In this document: piece by piece, positions 38,587-48,564 of the stretch
How positions within the stretch are numbered: the first letter of the stretch is position 1
How the letters are laid out: the number at the start of each line of letters is the position of its first letter
DNA from: Vibrio sp. Isolate34
Lineage (GTDB): Bacteria > Pseudomonadota > Gammaproteobacteria > Enterobacterales > Vibrionaceae
Length of the DNA stretch: 64,000 nt
Reading direction: 5' to 3'
Assembly (NCBI RefSeq): GCF_022397915.1
Contig: NZ_JAKEUO010000012.1
Location: forward strand, 62,001 to 126,000
Program-made: the position numbers and the translations under genes
The notes under the pieces: model-generated
Seen by the model: only the letters and a program-made list of their open reading frames with translations
Databases searched by the model: none
Told to the model about the DNA's origin: nothing

Positions 38587-40179
38587 ATGCCGATGTCTCT
38601 CGGAAACGCTTTTATCAAGAACTTCCTTGGTAAAGCTCCTGATTGGTATAAACTTGCCATCATTTCCTTTTTAATCATCAACCCGTTTGTTTTCTTCCTA
38701 GTTGACCCATTTGTTGCGGGCTGGCTATTGGTGGTTGAGTTTATTTTCACTCTAGCTATGGCTCTCAAATGCTACCCACTTCAACCGGGTGGCCTCTTAG
38801 CTATTCAAGCAGTCGCCATTGGCATGACCAAACCAGAAATGGTTTATCACGAGCTGCAAGCAAACCTTCCTGTATTACTCTTGCTCGTATTCATGGTTGC
38901 CGGCATTTACTTCATGAAAGAACTGCTTTTGTTCATTTTCACGAAGATCTTGCTTGGCATCCAATCTAAAATTTTACTTTCCGTTGCCTTCTGTGTTGCT
39001 GCCGCTTTCTTATCAGCATTCCTAGATGCACTAACAGTAATCGCCGTAGTTATTAGTGTTGCGGTTGGCTTCTACTCAATTTATCACAAGGTTGCATCGG
39101 GTAAAGGCACAACGTCTTCGCACGATCACACACATGATGAAGAGATCTCTGAGCTAACTCGTGATGACCTAGAAAACTACCGTGCTTTCCTACGCTCACT
39201 GCTTATGCATGCCGGTGTTGGTACAGCATTGGGTGGTGTAATGACCATGGTAGGTGAACCACAAAACTTGGTAATTGCTAAACAAGCGGGTTGGGAATTC
39301 GGTGAATTTATCATCCGTATGCTGCCAATAACGCTACCAGTTTTCATCTGCGGTATTGTGACTTGTGCGCTAGTAGAAAAATTCAAAGTATTTGGTTACG
39401 GTTCAGAACTACCAACGAATGTTCGCCAAATCTTAGTTGAGTTTGACAACAAAGAACGTGCAAACCGTACCAAGCAAGACGTCGCAAAACTATGGGTTCA
39501 AAGTGCAATCGCAGTTTGGCTTATTGTAGGCCTTGCACTTCACGTTGCCGAAGTAGGTTTGATTGGTCTTTCTGTGATCATCTTAGCAACAGCATTTACG
39601 GGTGTTATTGAAGAGCACTCTATGGGTAAAGCCTTTGAAGAAGCGCTACCATTTACAGCACTTCTTGCCGTTTTCTTCGCCGTTGTTGCTGTAATCATCG
39701 ACCAAGCTCTATTTAAGCCAGTAATCGATTCTGTACTTCACGTTGAAGATAAAGGCGCACAACTCGCTCTCTTCTATGTTGCCAACGGTATTCTATCGAT
39801 GGTTTCAGATAACGTATTCGTCGGTACGGTTTACATCAACGAAGTGAAAACTGCATTAGTCGAAGGCATCATCACTCGTGACCAATTCGACCTACTTGCT
39901 GTTGCTATCAACACAGGTACTAACCTACCTTCTGTTGCTACGCCAAACGGCCAAGCTGCATTCCTATTCCTATTAACATCAGCTCTTGCTCCGTTAATTC
40001 GACTGTCTTACGGCCGCATGGTTATCATGGCTCTGCCATACACCATCGTGTTAGCACTGGTTGGCCTTGCAGGTATCGTGTTCTTCGTAGAACCGATGAC
40101 AGCATGGTTCTATGATGCAGGGTGGATCATTCAGCGTACTGGTGAAGCTGTTGCTCCGGTTATCTCTGGCGGTCACTAA
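38587..40179 (+). CDS. nhaB: Na+/H+ antiporter NhaB
   Basis: This 530-residue membrane protein exchanges Na+ for H+ and helps a marine bacterium keep internal Na+ low. It has about 12 hydrophobic helices and the family segments [32 protein letters not shown] and [18 protein letters not shown]. Length is as for V. alginolyticus and E. coli NhaB (about 513-530). It is divergent from fadR and followed by dsbB, with a terminator between. Confidence 0.95.
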   Translation: MPMSLGNAFIKNFLGKAPDWYKLAIISFLIINPFVFFLVDPFVAGWLLVVEFIFTLAMALKCYPLQPGGLLAIQAVAIGMTKPEMVYHELQANLPVLLLLVFMVAGIYFMKELLLFIFTKILLGIQSKILLSVAFCVAAAFLSAFLDALTVIAVVISVAVGFYSIYHKVASGKGTTSSHDHTHDEEISELTRDDLENYRAFLRSLLMHAGVGTALGGVMTMVGEPQNLVIAKQAGWEFGEFIIRMLPITLPVFICGIVTCALVEKFKVFGYGSELPTNVRQILVEFDNKERANRTKQDVAKLWVQSAIAVWLIVGLALHVAEVGLIGLSVIILATAFTGVIEEHSMGKAFEEALPFTALLAVFFAVVAVIIDQALFKPVIDSVLHVEDKGAQLALFYVANGILSMVSDNVFVGTVYINEVKTALVEGIITRDQFDLLAVAINTGTNLPSVATPNGQAAFLFLLTSALAPLIRLSYGRMVIMALPYTIVLALVGLAGIVFFVEPMTAWFYDAGWIIQRTGEAVAPVISGGH

Positions 40180-40260
40180 GCTAAACACTGTGTCGCAAAC
40201 CGTAAAATGTGTAACTCACTAATCAAAAATATTAGTTGATTAGGAAACTTATCCAAGATA

Positions 40261-40286
40261 AAAAGCTCTGAGTAATCAGGGCTTTT
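40261..40286 (+). terminator. Terminator between nhaB and dsbB
   Basis: An 11-bp stem (AAAAGCTCTGA / TCAGGGCTTTT, one G-T pair) with loop GTAA is followed by T residues. dsbB must then have its own promoter or depend on readthrough. Confidence 0.85.
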
Positions 40287-40311
40287 TTATTTTATAGACA
40301 GGATTCAATTC

Positions 40312-40836
40312 GTGAACTTTTTAGCAATGATCAAAGACTTCTCTAAGAGACGTTTATCTTGGCTTTTACTGCTGGCTTTTATTGTCTTTTTTGAAGCGTG
40401 CGCTCTCTTCTTCCAACACGTGATGATGCTTGGCCCTTGCGTGATGTGTATCTATGAGCGCGTTGCTATGCTCGCTATCGGTGTTGCCGCCATGATTGGT
40501 TCTGTTGCCCCGAAGAACCCAATATCACGTTGGTTAGGCCTTGCTGGGTGGGGGTTTGGCGCATACAAAGGTTTAATGCTTGCTTTAGAGCACGTCGATT
40601 ACCAGTTCAATCCGTCTCCTTTCGCAACCTGCGACTTATTCGTAACCTTCCCTAGCTGGGCGCCTTTAAACCAATGGGCACCTTGGATGTTTGAAGCTTA
40701 CGGAGACTGCAGCAAGGTTGTGTGGCAGTTCTTCGACCTTTCTATGCCTCAGTGGCTAGTCATTATCTTTGCAGGTAACTTGGTTGCCTTCGGTATCGTG
40801 GTTATTTCTCAATTTGTTAAGTCGAAAAACGACTAA
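40312..40836 (+). CDS. dsbB: Disulphide-bond oxidoreductase DsbB
   Basis: This 174-residue inner-membrane protein reoxidises DsbA and passes electrons to quinones. It has four membrane helices and the two essential Cys pairs: C43/C46 (GPCVMCIYER) and C107/C133 (FATCDLF, YGDCSK). The start codon is a GTG with AGGA eight bases upstream; an in-frame ATG five codons later is the alternative. The nhaB-dsbB order is conserved in E. coli. Confidence 0.93.
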   Translation: MNFLAMIKDFSKRRLSWLLLLAFIVFFEACALFFQHVMMLGPCVMCIYERVAMLAIGVAAMIGSVAPKNPISRWLGLAGWGFGAYKGLMLALEHVDYQFNPSPFATCDLFVTFPSWAPLNQWAPWMFEAYGDCSKVVWQFFDLSMPQWLVIIFAGNLVAFGIVVISQFVKSKND

Positions 40837-40862
40837 TAGTAAACCGTTCAAATTTGGACAAC

Positions 40863-40892
40863 AAAAAAGTCGACCACGAGGTCGACTTTTTT
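40863..40892. terminator. Bidirectional terminator between dsbB and the SEC-C gene
   Basis: A 13-bp perfect stem (AAAAAAGTCGACC / GGTCGACTTTTTT) with loop ACGA lies between two convergent genes. Confidence 0.94.
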
Positions 40893-40963
40893 ATTACTTA
40901 AGCTTTTGAACATATAAAGAGAGTCTGCTACTGACTCAAATAATGTTCATCAACAAACTGCGA

Positions 40964-41584
40964 TTAGCTGTTTTTACCACAGCATTGCTTGAACTTTTTA
41001 CCACTTTCACATGGGCAAGCATCGTTGCGGCCGATATCTTTAAATGGATTCACGCTTTGCGATTTATTACCTAGCATCGCCTCATCAGCTGCCATTGCCA
41101 CCTCTGAGATCATCAGATCGACCTGACCCACTAAATCGGCAAGCGATGGTGGGTTTTGAAGCCCAGCCGCAACCATTTGTTGTTGAGTTTGCTCTTCATC
41201 AATCGCTAACATTAATGTAGTCAGCAGAGCTTGCAGCATGCGCAGAGTGCCATCCGCAACCGTAATGCTTTGCCACTGCTCTTCCACTGTCGGCCAAACC
41301 ATCATAAAACCTTCCGCAAAATCTGCGAACTGCTCATTGAAGTCACCTTCTGCAAACACATCAGTCAGTAAGTATTCACTTCGCTGAATTAGGTTGTGCT
41401 GTCGGTTAATCTGTTCCGTCACTAATGTTACAAGCTCTTTGCCCGCTTCAGGAGCTACGATGGCAACCCATTCTTCAGGATCGAGTGGCTTTGTCGCTAA
41501 GTTAGACGCAAGAATTGCACCTTCGATAAACTGCGGCGTAATGTCTGAAATAGATTCTGGTAGGCTTAATAATTGATATGTCAT
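40964..41584 (-). CDS. UPF0149/YecA-type protein with C-terminal SEC-C zinc motif
   Basis: This 206-residue protein has an all-helical UPF0149 (YgfB/YecA-like) region (about 10-150) and a SEC-C zinc motif at the end: [13 protein letters not shown]. The SEC-C motif also ends SecA and commonly binds proteins or metal. Function is unknown. It lies between dsbB and dusC, with no operon partner. Confidence 0.82.
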   Translation of the reverse strand: MTYQLLSLPESISDITPQFIEGAILASNLATKPLDPEEWVAIVAPEAGKELVTLVTEQINRQHNLIQRSEYLLTDVFAEGDFNEQFADFAEGFMMVWPTVEEQWQSITVADGTLRMLQALLTTLMLAIDEEQTQQQMVAAGLQNPPSLADLVGQVDLMISEVAMAADEAMLGNKSQSVNPFKDIGRNDACPCESGKKFKQCCGKNS

Positions 41585-41761
41585 GAAAGCTCTGGATATT
41601 TGGGCATTTTCGATATTATAACGTTATCCCCGCTAAGATGTCGCTATTAAGAGACGAAAGCATCATTAAGGTGGCACTCCACACTCATAGTGACAATCCT
41701 GTAAGCACACCGTACAATCACGCCTCTTAATTTCAGGACAGAGATGTTTCGGTAAATCAGA

Positions 41762-42718
41762 ATGCGAGTAATACTTGGCCCGATGGAGGGCGTTCTAGAC
41801 CACCTCATGCGTGAAATTCTTACAGAGATCAATGATTACGACCTCTGTGTCACTGAATTTGTTCGCGTTACGGATCAATTACTGCCACCGCATGTATTCC
41901 ATCGCTTGTGTCCAGAACTCCACCAAGGCTCTCAAACCATGGCCGGTGTTCCTGTTCACGTTCAACTGCTTGGACAACACCCAAAATGGATGGCAGAAAA
42001 CGCTATCCAAGCAGCAAGCCTTGGCGCAAAAGGCATCGACCTTAATTTTGGTTGCCCAGCAAAAGCGGTAAACAAGAGTAACGGTGGTGCGTCTCTATTG
42101 AAAGAGCCAGAACTTATCTACCAAGTAGTCAAAGCAACTCGAGAAGCGGTGCCTGCACATATCCCTGTTTCCGCGAAGATTCGCCTAGGTTGGGAACACC
42201 CAGATGAGTGCTTTGAGATTGTCGATGCTATTGAACAAGCAAAAGCCGACGAACTGACCGTGCATGCAAGAACCAAAACTGGTGGTTACAAGGCCAGTGA
42301 AATCAAGTGGGATTACATCAATCAGATCCGTCAGAAAACCTCTCTGCCGTTGATTGCGAATGGTGAGATCTGGAATTACCAAGATGGTCAAGATTGCATC
42401 AAAACCACAGGTATCGATTCATTGATGGTCTGTCGTGGTGCATTCAATGTTCCAAACCTTGGTAACGTCGTTAAACACAACCACCAGCCAATGCCTTGGC
42501 AACAAGTGATTGCCCTGCTGCTACGTTACTCTGAGTTTGAAATTGAGGGTGATAAAGGTCTGTATTATCCAAATCGCGTAAAACAGTGGTTTGTGTATCT
42601 ACGCAAAGAGTACCCGGAAGCTGAAGAACTGTTTCGTGAGATCAGAACCTATAAAAAAGCGGCTCCGATTGTCGAGCAGATTAAACGTTATCAAGAGCAG
42701 TACTGCCAACCTGTTTGA
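41762..42718 (+). CDS. dusC: tRNA-dihydrouridine(16) synthase DusC
   Basis: This 318-residue FMN enzyme reduces U16 in tRNA. It begins MRVILGPMEGVLD, has the catalytic Cys98 in DLNFGCPAKAVN, and the FMN-site segments KIRLGWE, VHARTK and LIANGEIW. Overall it follows E. coli DusC rather than DusA or DusB. The ribosome binding site is weak, but the next in-frame ATG would lose part of the FMN-binding start. Confidence 0.93.
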   Translation: MRVILGPMEGVLDHLMREILTEINDYDLCVTEFVRVTDQLLPPHVFHRLCPELHQGSQTMAGVPVHVQLLGQHPKWMAENAIQAASLGAKGIDLNFGCPAKAVNKSNGGASLLKEPELIYQVVKATREAVPAHIPVSAKIRLGWEHPDECFEIVDAIEQAKADELTVHARTKTGGYKASEIKWDYINQIRQKTSLPLIANGEIWNYQDGQDCIKTTGIDSLMVCRGAFNVPNLGNVVKHNHQPMPWQQVIALLLRYSEFEIEGDKGLYYPNRVKQWFVYLRKEYPEAEELFREIRTYKKAAPIVEQIKRYQEQYCQPV

Positions 42719-42776
42719 ATCTTCGAACAAGCTGGCTGCTCCCTACATCTAACAATACGCCGATTAATTAACTTGG

Positions 42777-44243
42777 TTAAAATTCGAGACGGTCTTTACC
42801 CGTCGTCTTAGCCACGTAAAGCTTTTCATCGGCGTACTTAAATATCTCTTCAAAGTTGAGCTTACCTTGCTCTTTTTCTACTATGCAGACACCGCCAGAC
42901 ACTGTGAACCCATTCGGAACAATATCGACTGATTTAGCACTGATTGCTTTTTTCACGCGCTCTAGTGTTCTCATCAGAGTTTCACGGTCATCACCTTTCA
43001 TGTAAACGACAAACTCTTCCCCACCAAACCTTGCGGCCACATCGCTGCTTCGAACACTGTTACTGATCTGCCGCGACATATAACGAATCACATCATCACC
43101 TTTGTCATGGCCATAAGTATCATTGATTGACTTGAAATCATCGATATCAAATACCGTTAAGGCAAACAATTGATCGTGGTCTACTCTTCGCCAAAATGCT
43201 TCTAAACCACGTCGGTTTAACAGCCCAGTCATTGGGTCTTTCGCAGCGAGCTCTTTGAAGTAACCTCGTTCAATCGTCGAATTTACATAGAAAAAGATCG
43301 TTACAGAGAAAAGATAGACAATGATAGCAACGATAAGGCTGTCTTTCTCATACACGAGAAAGTGCTCAATCTCTTTGGCAATACTCAACTCGTAGTACAT
43401 TGCATGATGGGATGCGACACCTTCTAGCTGTATCTCGTGATAAAAAAAAGCCGAATCAATGGGGCTAACCAAAGTAGTGTCGATAATATCTACCCGACCA
43501 GCCAGATGCTCATTGGAGTTCGCGAGCAACCTGTCAGCATTAATATCCACCGACAGCATCCCTTGGTGAACACCTTTGTGAAACACGGGAATCGTCATGC
43601 TGATAATACGGTCAAGGGAATCAAAACGAAAACCAGGCCCAGAAAGGGTGAGTTGATCCGGATTGTTGGCCGTTTTCTGCCAATAAGGACGACTCTTTAT
43701 AGTCGAGAGCAGCTCTTTACTCAGCCCTTTGGCAAAATCTTCCGGCGAAGAGATCACATAGCCACTCGTATCAATAAAATGCACGCCGTCATGATATTCA
43801 TCAAGTTGAGATAGAAATGAAAGGATAGGAGCTAAAGCGATCTTCTCTGATGCACCTTTATAGCTATCGCTGCTTTCAGAGCACAACGACTCTTCACCAA
43901 CCAGCATATAGTCGATGTCAACTGAAGGGATATCACCGGTTTTACCATCTGCGAGAAGCAGGACGTCGATAGGCCAAATGTTACATAGGCCATTAACTAC
44001 CTGCTTATTATGGTCGAGAAAAAGTGGATTTCCGGATTTGTAGTAGTTTGAGAAGCTGTAATCTAAAGCAGTAACCACCTTCGTCGTTCGTGTGAACATC
44101 TCTTCGATGCGATGAAACTCAACGTTGATATCTTTTTTTACCGCATCAAAATGATTCTTACCAATTAGACCTAGCAACATTATGGCGATCACGGCAGGGA
44201 ATCCAAAGACAAAGCGAAGGCTAAAGTGCCTGTTTATTTTCAT
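42777..44243 (-). CDS. Diguanylate cyclase with periplasmic sensor domain
   Basis: This 488-residue protein has two membrane helices (about 10-28 and 302-322) around a ~270-residue periplasmic domain of the dCache type. A cytoplasmic GGDEF domain (about 335-488) follows. The active-site loop is GGEEF at 407-411, preceded by an intact inhibitory site RSSD at 398-401. It should therefore make c-di-GMP in response to an unknown extracellular cue and be subject to product inhibition. No EAL domain is present. Confidence 0.92.
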   Translation of the reverse strand: MKINRHFSLRFVFGFPAVIAIMLLGLIGKNHFDAVKKDINVEFHRIEEMFTRTTKVVTALDYSFSNYYKSGNPLFLDHNKQVVNGLCNIWPIDVLLLADGKTGDIPSVDIDYMLVGEESLCSESSDSYKGASEKIALAPILSFLSQLDEYHDGVHFIDTSGYVISSPEDFAKGLSKELLSTIKSRPYWQKTANNPDQLTLSGPGFRFDSLDRIISMTIPVFHKGVHQGMLSVDINADRLLANSNEHLAGRVDIIDTTLVSPIDSAFFYHEIQLEGVASHHAMYYELSIAKEIEHFLVYEKDSLIVAIIVYLFSVTIFFYVNSTIERGYFKELAAKDPMTGLLNRRGLEAFWRRVDHDQLFALTVFDIDDFKSINDTYGHDKGDDVIRYMSRQISNSVRSSDVAARFGGEEFVVYMKGDDRETLMRTLERVKKAISAKSVDIVPNGFTVSGGVCIVEKEQGKLNFEEIFKYADEKLYVAKTTGKDRLEF

Positions 44244-44386
44244 ATAATGTGCTCTTAGTGCTCAGCTATTTTCATTTACCCCATTAATATTATTACATTA
44301 ATTGTCATATCCCACGAGGTAAAAGAGTGTAAATTGATATGAATCGATCTCTACCATTCACTTAAAGCTTTAAAAACTAGCCCAGA

Positions 44387-46294
44387 CTAAGCAAGGTTAG
44401 CCCTGAGTGATTTAATCCAGTTTATTGCTACATCAAAAATCATCGACTGCATCGCTGGAATAACAATATCTGCGGTACCGTTACAGATCAAAACACGTTC
44501 TATTCGACCAAGCAAAGCGACCAGCTCACCTTGCTCTTGTCCAAGCATCCATACAGGTAAAGCTAGCGACTTTGCTTTGTTAGACAAGTTTAGTACAACT
44601 AAGGTCTTTTCCCTTCCAAGACAACGTGCAAACACTAAGGTTTCAGCATCACAATACAACTCTAAGTAAGCACCACTTTGTAAGCTTCTGCGTTCTGTTC
44701 GCAAACTTATCAACGCTTGATGACATGAGAACCAATCGGAGGTTTGCTCTGCTCCCCACGGGAAACATCTGCGATTATCCGGGTCTTGACCACCTTCTAA
44801 GCCCACCTCGGTTCCGTAGTACAAACACGGCGTCCCAACGTAAGTGAATAATAGAGTCAGAGCCAATTTTTGCTTCGCTTCGTCGCCATTGAGAAGCGTC
44901 AAGAACCGTGCTGTATCGTGACTATCCAATTGATTCAACTGCGATAACTGATTCAGCCATGGCACCATAGCTCTTGCTTCTGCTAACCAATCGGAGAAAG
45001 CGAACATATCAATATTGATTGGCTCATAAGCGATATCTTGTTTTGCCAATAACGCGCGGACCGGATGGGCAAAACCATAGTAGTTCATTGACCCGTCTTC
45101 TTGCTCTCCCTGTAACCATTGGCTGGCCTCAAAGAAATGCTCTCCCAAGATATAAGCCTCTGAGTTCTCATCCTTAGCTGAGTCACGGAATGCCTTTACA
45201 TAATGTGCATTGTTATAGGCGCCCTCACCTTCCCCTAGCATATGGATCACATCGAAACGCCAACCATCTATATGGTAAGGCGCTTTCAGCCAATGTTTGA
45301 TCACTGACTCTTCGGATTGGTAGATATGATCTCGAACTGCTTCGTTAGAGAAATTTAAAACAGGGAGCGATGAGATCCCTTTCCATCCTACGTATTTCTT
45401 CGAATCACTTGGCTCGAAAAAATAGTAGTCATGATAAGGAGAATCAGAATGACCATAAGCTCCTTTATCTGAGTTCAGATTTGAACTTGAACTTGAAATG
45501 TTGTTTTTTAGCTTATCAAACCATGGGTGCTCGACCGATGTATGGTTGAACACGGCATCTAAGACAATTTTCATATCACGAGCATGAATATTGCTAGAGA
45601 GCGTCGCGAACTCTTCATTCGTGCCAAAGTGTGGGTCGACTTTGTAGTAATCGGTCGTGTCGTATTTGTGATTGCTCGGTGATTGAAAGATCGGGTTTAG
45701 GTACAAAGCGGTAATACCTAGATCTTGTAAGTAGTCTAGCTTGTTACGAATACCCGCCAAGTCGCCACCAAAAAACTCAGCAGCACCGGTTCCATTGTGC
45801 CCTTCAACAGAATCGCCCCACTCTTTAACAACGACATCTAATGTGTTTTCTTTTAAGCGATATTCCCCTGCTTTAACACTGATACTCGGGTTACCATTGC
45901 AAAAACGTTCAGGGAAGATTTGATAGAAGACCTGCTCCGAGACCCATGATGGTGGGCGATGATGGGCATTAAACTTGAAATGAAACTCACGGCTTGGAAC
46001 GCGACTATGTACCCCCCTAGCATCAAGCCAGTGCTGTCCTGATGAGTCGACTAACTTGAATACATAATGAGTAATGTCTCTGTCTGAATTAACTGGAAAA
46101 GAGACTTGCCACACCATCAAACGACCTTCAGTACCAACTTTGATCATATCAAGCAGATACTCTTCGTTATCCGGTTCATGCCTCAACAGAACCCTATTCC
46201 AATCACTGCGGTCAGTCATTAATTTAACGGTCAGAATGCCGTCTTTTTCGTGGAAGTAGTCGGGGGTTTGCGCATGAAAGATAAATGGCTTCAT
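44387..46294 (-). CDS. malZ: Maltodextrin glucosidase (alpha-amylase family, MalZ type)
   Basis: This 635-residue glycoside hydrolase of family 13 has an N-terminal beta domain (about 1-115) and a TIM barrel. The catalytic residues are the Asp nucleophile in GWRFDVIHM, Glu acid/base in LGEHFFEASQWL, and Asp in LDSHDTARF. Glucose release from maltodextrin ends fits MalZ; neopullulanase and cyclomaltodextrinase are close relatives. There is no signal peptide, so it acts in the cytoplasm. No other maltose genes adjoin it and no MalT box was recognised. A Ser/Asn-rich insertion lies near residue 270. Confidence 0.85.
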   Translation of the reverse strand: MKPFIFHAQTPDYFHEKDGILTVKLMTDRSDWNRVLLRHEPDNEEYLLDMIKVGTEGRLMVWQVSFPVNSDRDITHYVFKLVDSSGQHWLDARGVHSRVPSREFHFKFNAHHRPPSWVSEQVFYQIFPERFCNGNPSISVKAGEYRLKENTLDVVVKEWGDSVEGHNGTGAAEFFGGDLAGIRNKLDYLQDLGITALYLNPIFQSPSNHKYDTTDYYKVDPHFGTNEEFATLSSNIHARDMKIVLDAVFNHTSVEHPWFDKLKNNISSSSSNLNSDKGAYGHSDSPYHDYYFFEPSDSKKYVGWKGISSLPVLNFSNEAVRDHIYQSEESVIKHWLKAPYHIDGWRFDVIHMLGEGEGAYNNAHYVKAFRDSAKDENSEAYILGEHFFEASQWLQGEQEDGSMNYYGFAHPVRALLAKQDIAYEPINIDMFAFSDWLAEARAMVPWLNQLSQLNQLDSHDTARFLTLLNGDEAKQKLALTLLFTYVGTPCLYYGTEVGLEGGQDPDNRRCFPWGAEQTSDWFSCHQALISLRTERRSLQSGAYLELYCDAETLVFARCLGREKTLVVLNLSNKAKSLALPVWMLGQEQGELVALLGRIERVLICNGTADIVIPAMQSMIFDVAINWIKSLRANLA

Positions 46295-46484
46295 AGTGGT
46301 TCTCGAGCAATGTTTAATTTGCTTAAGATATGAAATTATTTGTTGGCGACAATCAGAAAAATATCGTCAGTCAAAGTAGATCACGCTTTGTAGACCCACT
46401 TTGTTTTCAGTAAGACGATTTCTCTCAAAATGATCAAATGAATAGGCCTGTTACCAAACCTAGATCGCGTTTGAAGTCGACCTA

Positions 46485-47450
46485 TTAACGACTGACTACC
46501 GCGCGGTCGATCACTGATTGAGGCAATGTCACACCTAACTCACGAGCAGCTTCCAAATTCACCACCAGTTGTGAGCTTTGTGCGGTTTTAACGCTCAATT
46601 TTCCAGGCTTTTGTCCATTGAGAATAGCCGCTACATAATCCGCAGTTTGTACCCCAACGTCATAATAATCTAAACCCAAACCTGCAATAGCGCCTTTTCC
46701 TACATAAGATGTAGCGCCTGCGACGACGGGTGTATCAGCTTGGTTAGCCGCGTTGATAAGACCTTCCATGCCGCTTGCAACAGTATTGTCCGTTAAGGCG
46801 TAGATAACATCCGATTTCTTTGCCACTGATTCTGCTTTTGATTCCACATCATCAATGGTGAGTGCTCTTTCTGTATAAAGAGTAAAACCAAAGTCTCGCG
46901 TCGCTTTCTTTAACAGTCCAACCAAGGCAACTGCATTTGCCTCTGCTGGGTTGTAAACAACACCGATTGAATTAGCTTCAGGGAGCAGTTCTTTGATTAA
47001 TGACACATGCTGAGTGATCGGAGATAAGTCAGAAAGCCCCGTGACATTACGCCCCGGCTTTTCTAATTGTTTAACGAGCCTAGCGCCGATAGGATCCGTA
47101 ACCGCGGTAAACACGATAGGAATCGAGCGAGTCGCCGACACTAAGGCTTGTGAGGTCGGTGTTGCGATACCTACCAATACATGGGGATTTTCACTAACGA
47201 GCTCTCTGGCAATTTTGGCAGCTTGCGCTGGATTCCCATCCGCCATTTCATAGGAAAACTCTAAGTTCTTTCCGGGTTCATAGCCTTTAGCTCTCAATCC
47301 TTCAAGAAGCCCTAAGCGTGTTGCATTTAGATCTGGATGATCTACAACTTGTGACACCGATACCTTGGCAATATTTGCTGCCACACCACTAGCCCATAAC
47401 AACAGGCAACTGCTCAACGCTGCCGTTAATACTTTTCTTACAGACCCCAT
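46485..47450 (-). CDS. ABC transporter substrate-binding protein, TrpX/ABC_sub_bind family
   Basis: This 321-residue precursor has a signal peptide (GSVRKVLTAALSSCLLLWAS, cleaved near GVAAN) and the two-lobed fold of the ABC_sub_bind family. Family motifs include GLLEGLRAKGYEPGKNLEF, IPIVFTAVTDPIGA and VYNPAEANAVA. Relatives bind aromatic amino acids or are uncharacterised. No permease or ATPase gene is adjacent, so it is an orphan. The Met at 47450 is chosen because AAGGGAG precedes it; two earlier ATG codons would disrupt the signal peptide. Confidence 0.85.
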   Translation of the reverse strand: MGSVRKVLTAALSSCLLLWASGVAANIAKVSVSQVVDHPDLNATRLGLLEGLRAKGYEPGKNLEFSYEMADGNPAQAAKIARELVSENPHVLVGIATPTSQALVSATRSIPIVFTAVTDPIGARLVKQLEKPGRNVTGLSDLSPITQHVSLIKELLPEANSIGVVYNPAEANAVALVGLLKKATRDFGFTLYTERALTIDDVESKAESVAKKSDVIYALTDNTVASGMEGLINAANQADTPVVAGATSYVGKGAIAGLGLDYYDVGVQTADYVAAILNGQKPGKLSVKTAQSSQLVVNLEAARELGVTLPQSVIDRAVVSR

Positions 47451-47768
47451 CAATACTCCCTTCATCAAGCGCTCGTTGTTATTGCTCGATCTAGAGAGAA
47501 CACAACATTAAATTCACTATTGATATTATTACCAGTAACTTTTGATAACTTGAAGTGATATTTAACAAAAACACAACAAAGCTCGAATTATGCGTCAAAA
47601 GGCTGGTTGGGTTGAATCCATAGGTAAGAAACGAAGTGAATAACAAGAGATAGGTGAGACAAACAACGAAGGGTAAGATGAACGAAAAGTGTCACGAGGA
47701 ACGAATCTGAGAACATGCTATCTGCTATGTGTAGCCGTTCTCAGACGATAGGGAGAAGTGAGGTTTTC
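47451..47768. repeat. Intergenic gap with inverted repeat
   Basis: 9-bp arms TCTGAGAAC / GTTCTCAGA (47706-47714 and 47737-47745) enclose 22 bp, directly after the 11-mer CGAGGAACGAA (47695-47705) shared with the repeat at 21689-21722. On the minus strand this lies just past yfbV but has no T tract, so a repeat is more likely than a terminator. Nothing else supported was seen in the gap. Confidence 0.5.
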
Positions 47769-48221
47769 TTAGAACCAACGTTCCATTGAAGATTTGTCTA
47801 ACTGACGGAATGCACGATTCAGAATGATCGCCAACTCCTTATAACGAGGGCGTGGCTTCATTGGCTCTAACGCAAAACCCGTTTCAGTGATCTTCTCGTG
47901 CAGTTCGCGGTACCACGACACTAACGCAGGCGGAAGTTGTGTATTTGAGCGGTTACCTAACCACCACATGCCTTGAAGTGGCAAACTAATCGCAAACAAA
48001 GCCATAACCACAGCTTGTGGCATCGCTTGGTAATTATTAAAGACCATTTGCGTAAGAACGCTGATAGCAGCTATCGCGGGCATCACCTTTACACCAAAGC
48101 GCGTCGCTTTAATGATGCGTTGCTCAGGGAAAATAGCGTTTAACTCTTTTCGAACAGGCCAGAGATCCATGTACTTTTGGCCATCTTTTAAACTGCTAGC
48201 TAAACCAACTCTATTGCTCAT
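47769..48221 (-). CDS. yfbV: UPF0208 membrane protein YfbV
   Basis: This 150-residue protein has two adjacent membrane helices (about 48-66 and 70-88) between cytoplasmic ends, and the conserved [13 protein letters not shown] and LPPALVSWY segments. In E. coli YfbV helps insulate the Ter macrodomain, though its mechanism is not settled. It is divergent from ackA, as in E. coli. Confidence 0.92.
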   Translation of the reverse strand: MSNRVGLASSLKDGQKYMDLWPVRKELNAIFPEQRIIKATRFGVKVMPAIAAISVLTQMVFNNYQAMPQAVVMALFAISLPLQGMWWLGNRSNTQLPPALVSWYRELHEKITETGFALEPMKPRPRYKELAIILNRAFRQLDKSSMERWF

Positions 48222-48425
48222 ATGAGTCTCCCATTAAAAAAAAGTTGAAATCATCAACTAAAAACACAAAAATTTGACGAAAAATAATATTCTTTCAAAT
48301 TTTTTTGTTATATTTGCACAATATCGCTATTATTTGCAGACCTCAATCTCATTGTTGCCCTTATTTACAATTTAAGCAACTTTGAGAAGACTTCTGCAAG
48401 GAATGCACAAGGCTCTTTTTTTGAA

Positions 48426-48443
48426 AAAGTGCGCTTTCACTTT
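48426..48443. other. Small hairpin in ackA upstream region
   Basis: AAAGTG / CACTTT arms with a 6-nt loop lie about 120 bp before ackA, in an AT-rich 343-bp gap (48222-48564) that also holds the FNR-like palindrome below. Its role is not known. Confidence 0.3.
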
Positions 48444-48528
48444 ATACGGAAATTAACGTTTTTTTGACCAAGGTTAGTACGCAAGCTACCGTGCTTCGTC
48501 TATTCTTGAGATTAATTTTCATCCTTAA

Positions 48529-48542
48529 CTGATTTCGATCAG
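48529..48542. promoter_or_regulatory. FNR-like palindrome upstream of ackA
   Basis: CTGATTTCGATCAG is a perfect 14-bp palindrome matching eight of ten defined positions of the FNR box (TTGAT-N4-ATCAA). It lies only 22 bp before the ackA start, an unusual place for activation, so it may repress or be coincidental. Confidence 0.3.
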
Positions 48543-48564
48543 AAAAATTAACAGGTAGTCATTA

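Noticed and set aside
38471..38674. 67-codon frame overlapping the nhaB start
   Set aside because: It runs into nhaB in a different frame; the leader position explains the open stretch better.
47706..47745. Inverted repeat TCTGAGAAC / GTTCTCAGA as a terminator for yfbV
   Set aside because: There is no T tract on either strand and the loop is long; it fits the dispersed-repeat pattern better.
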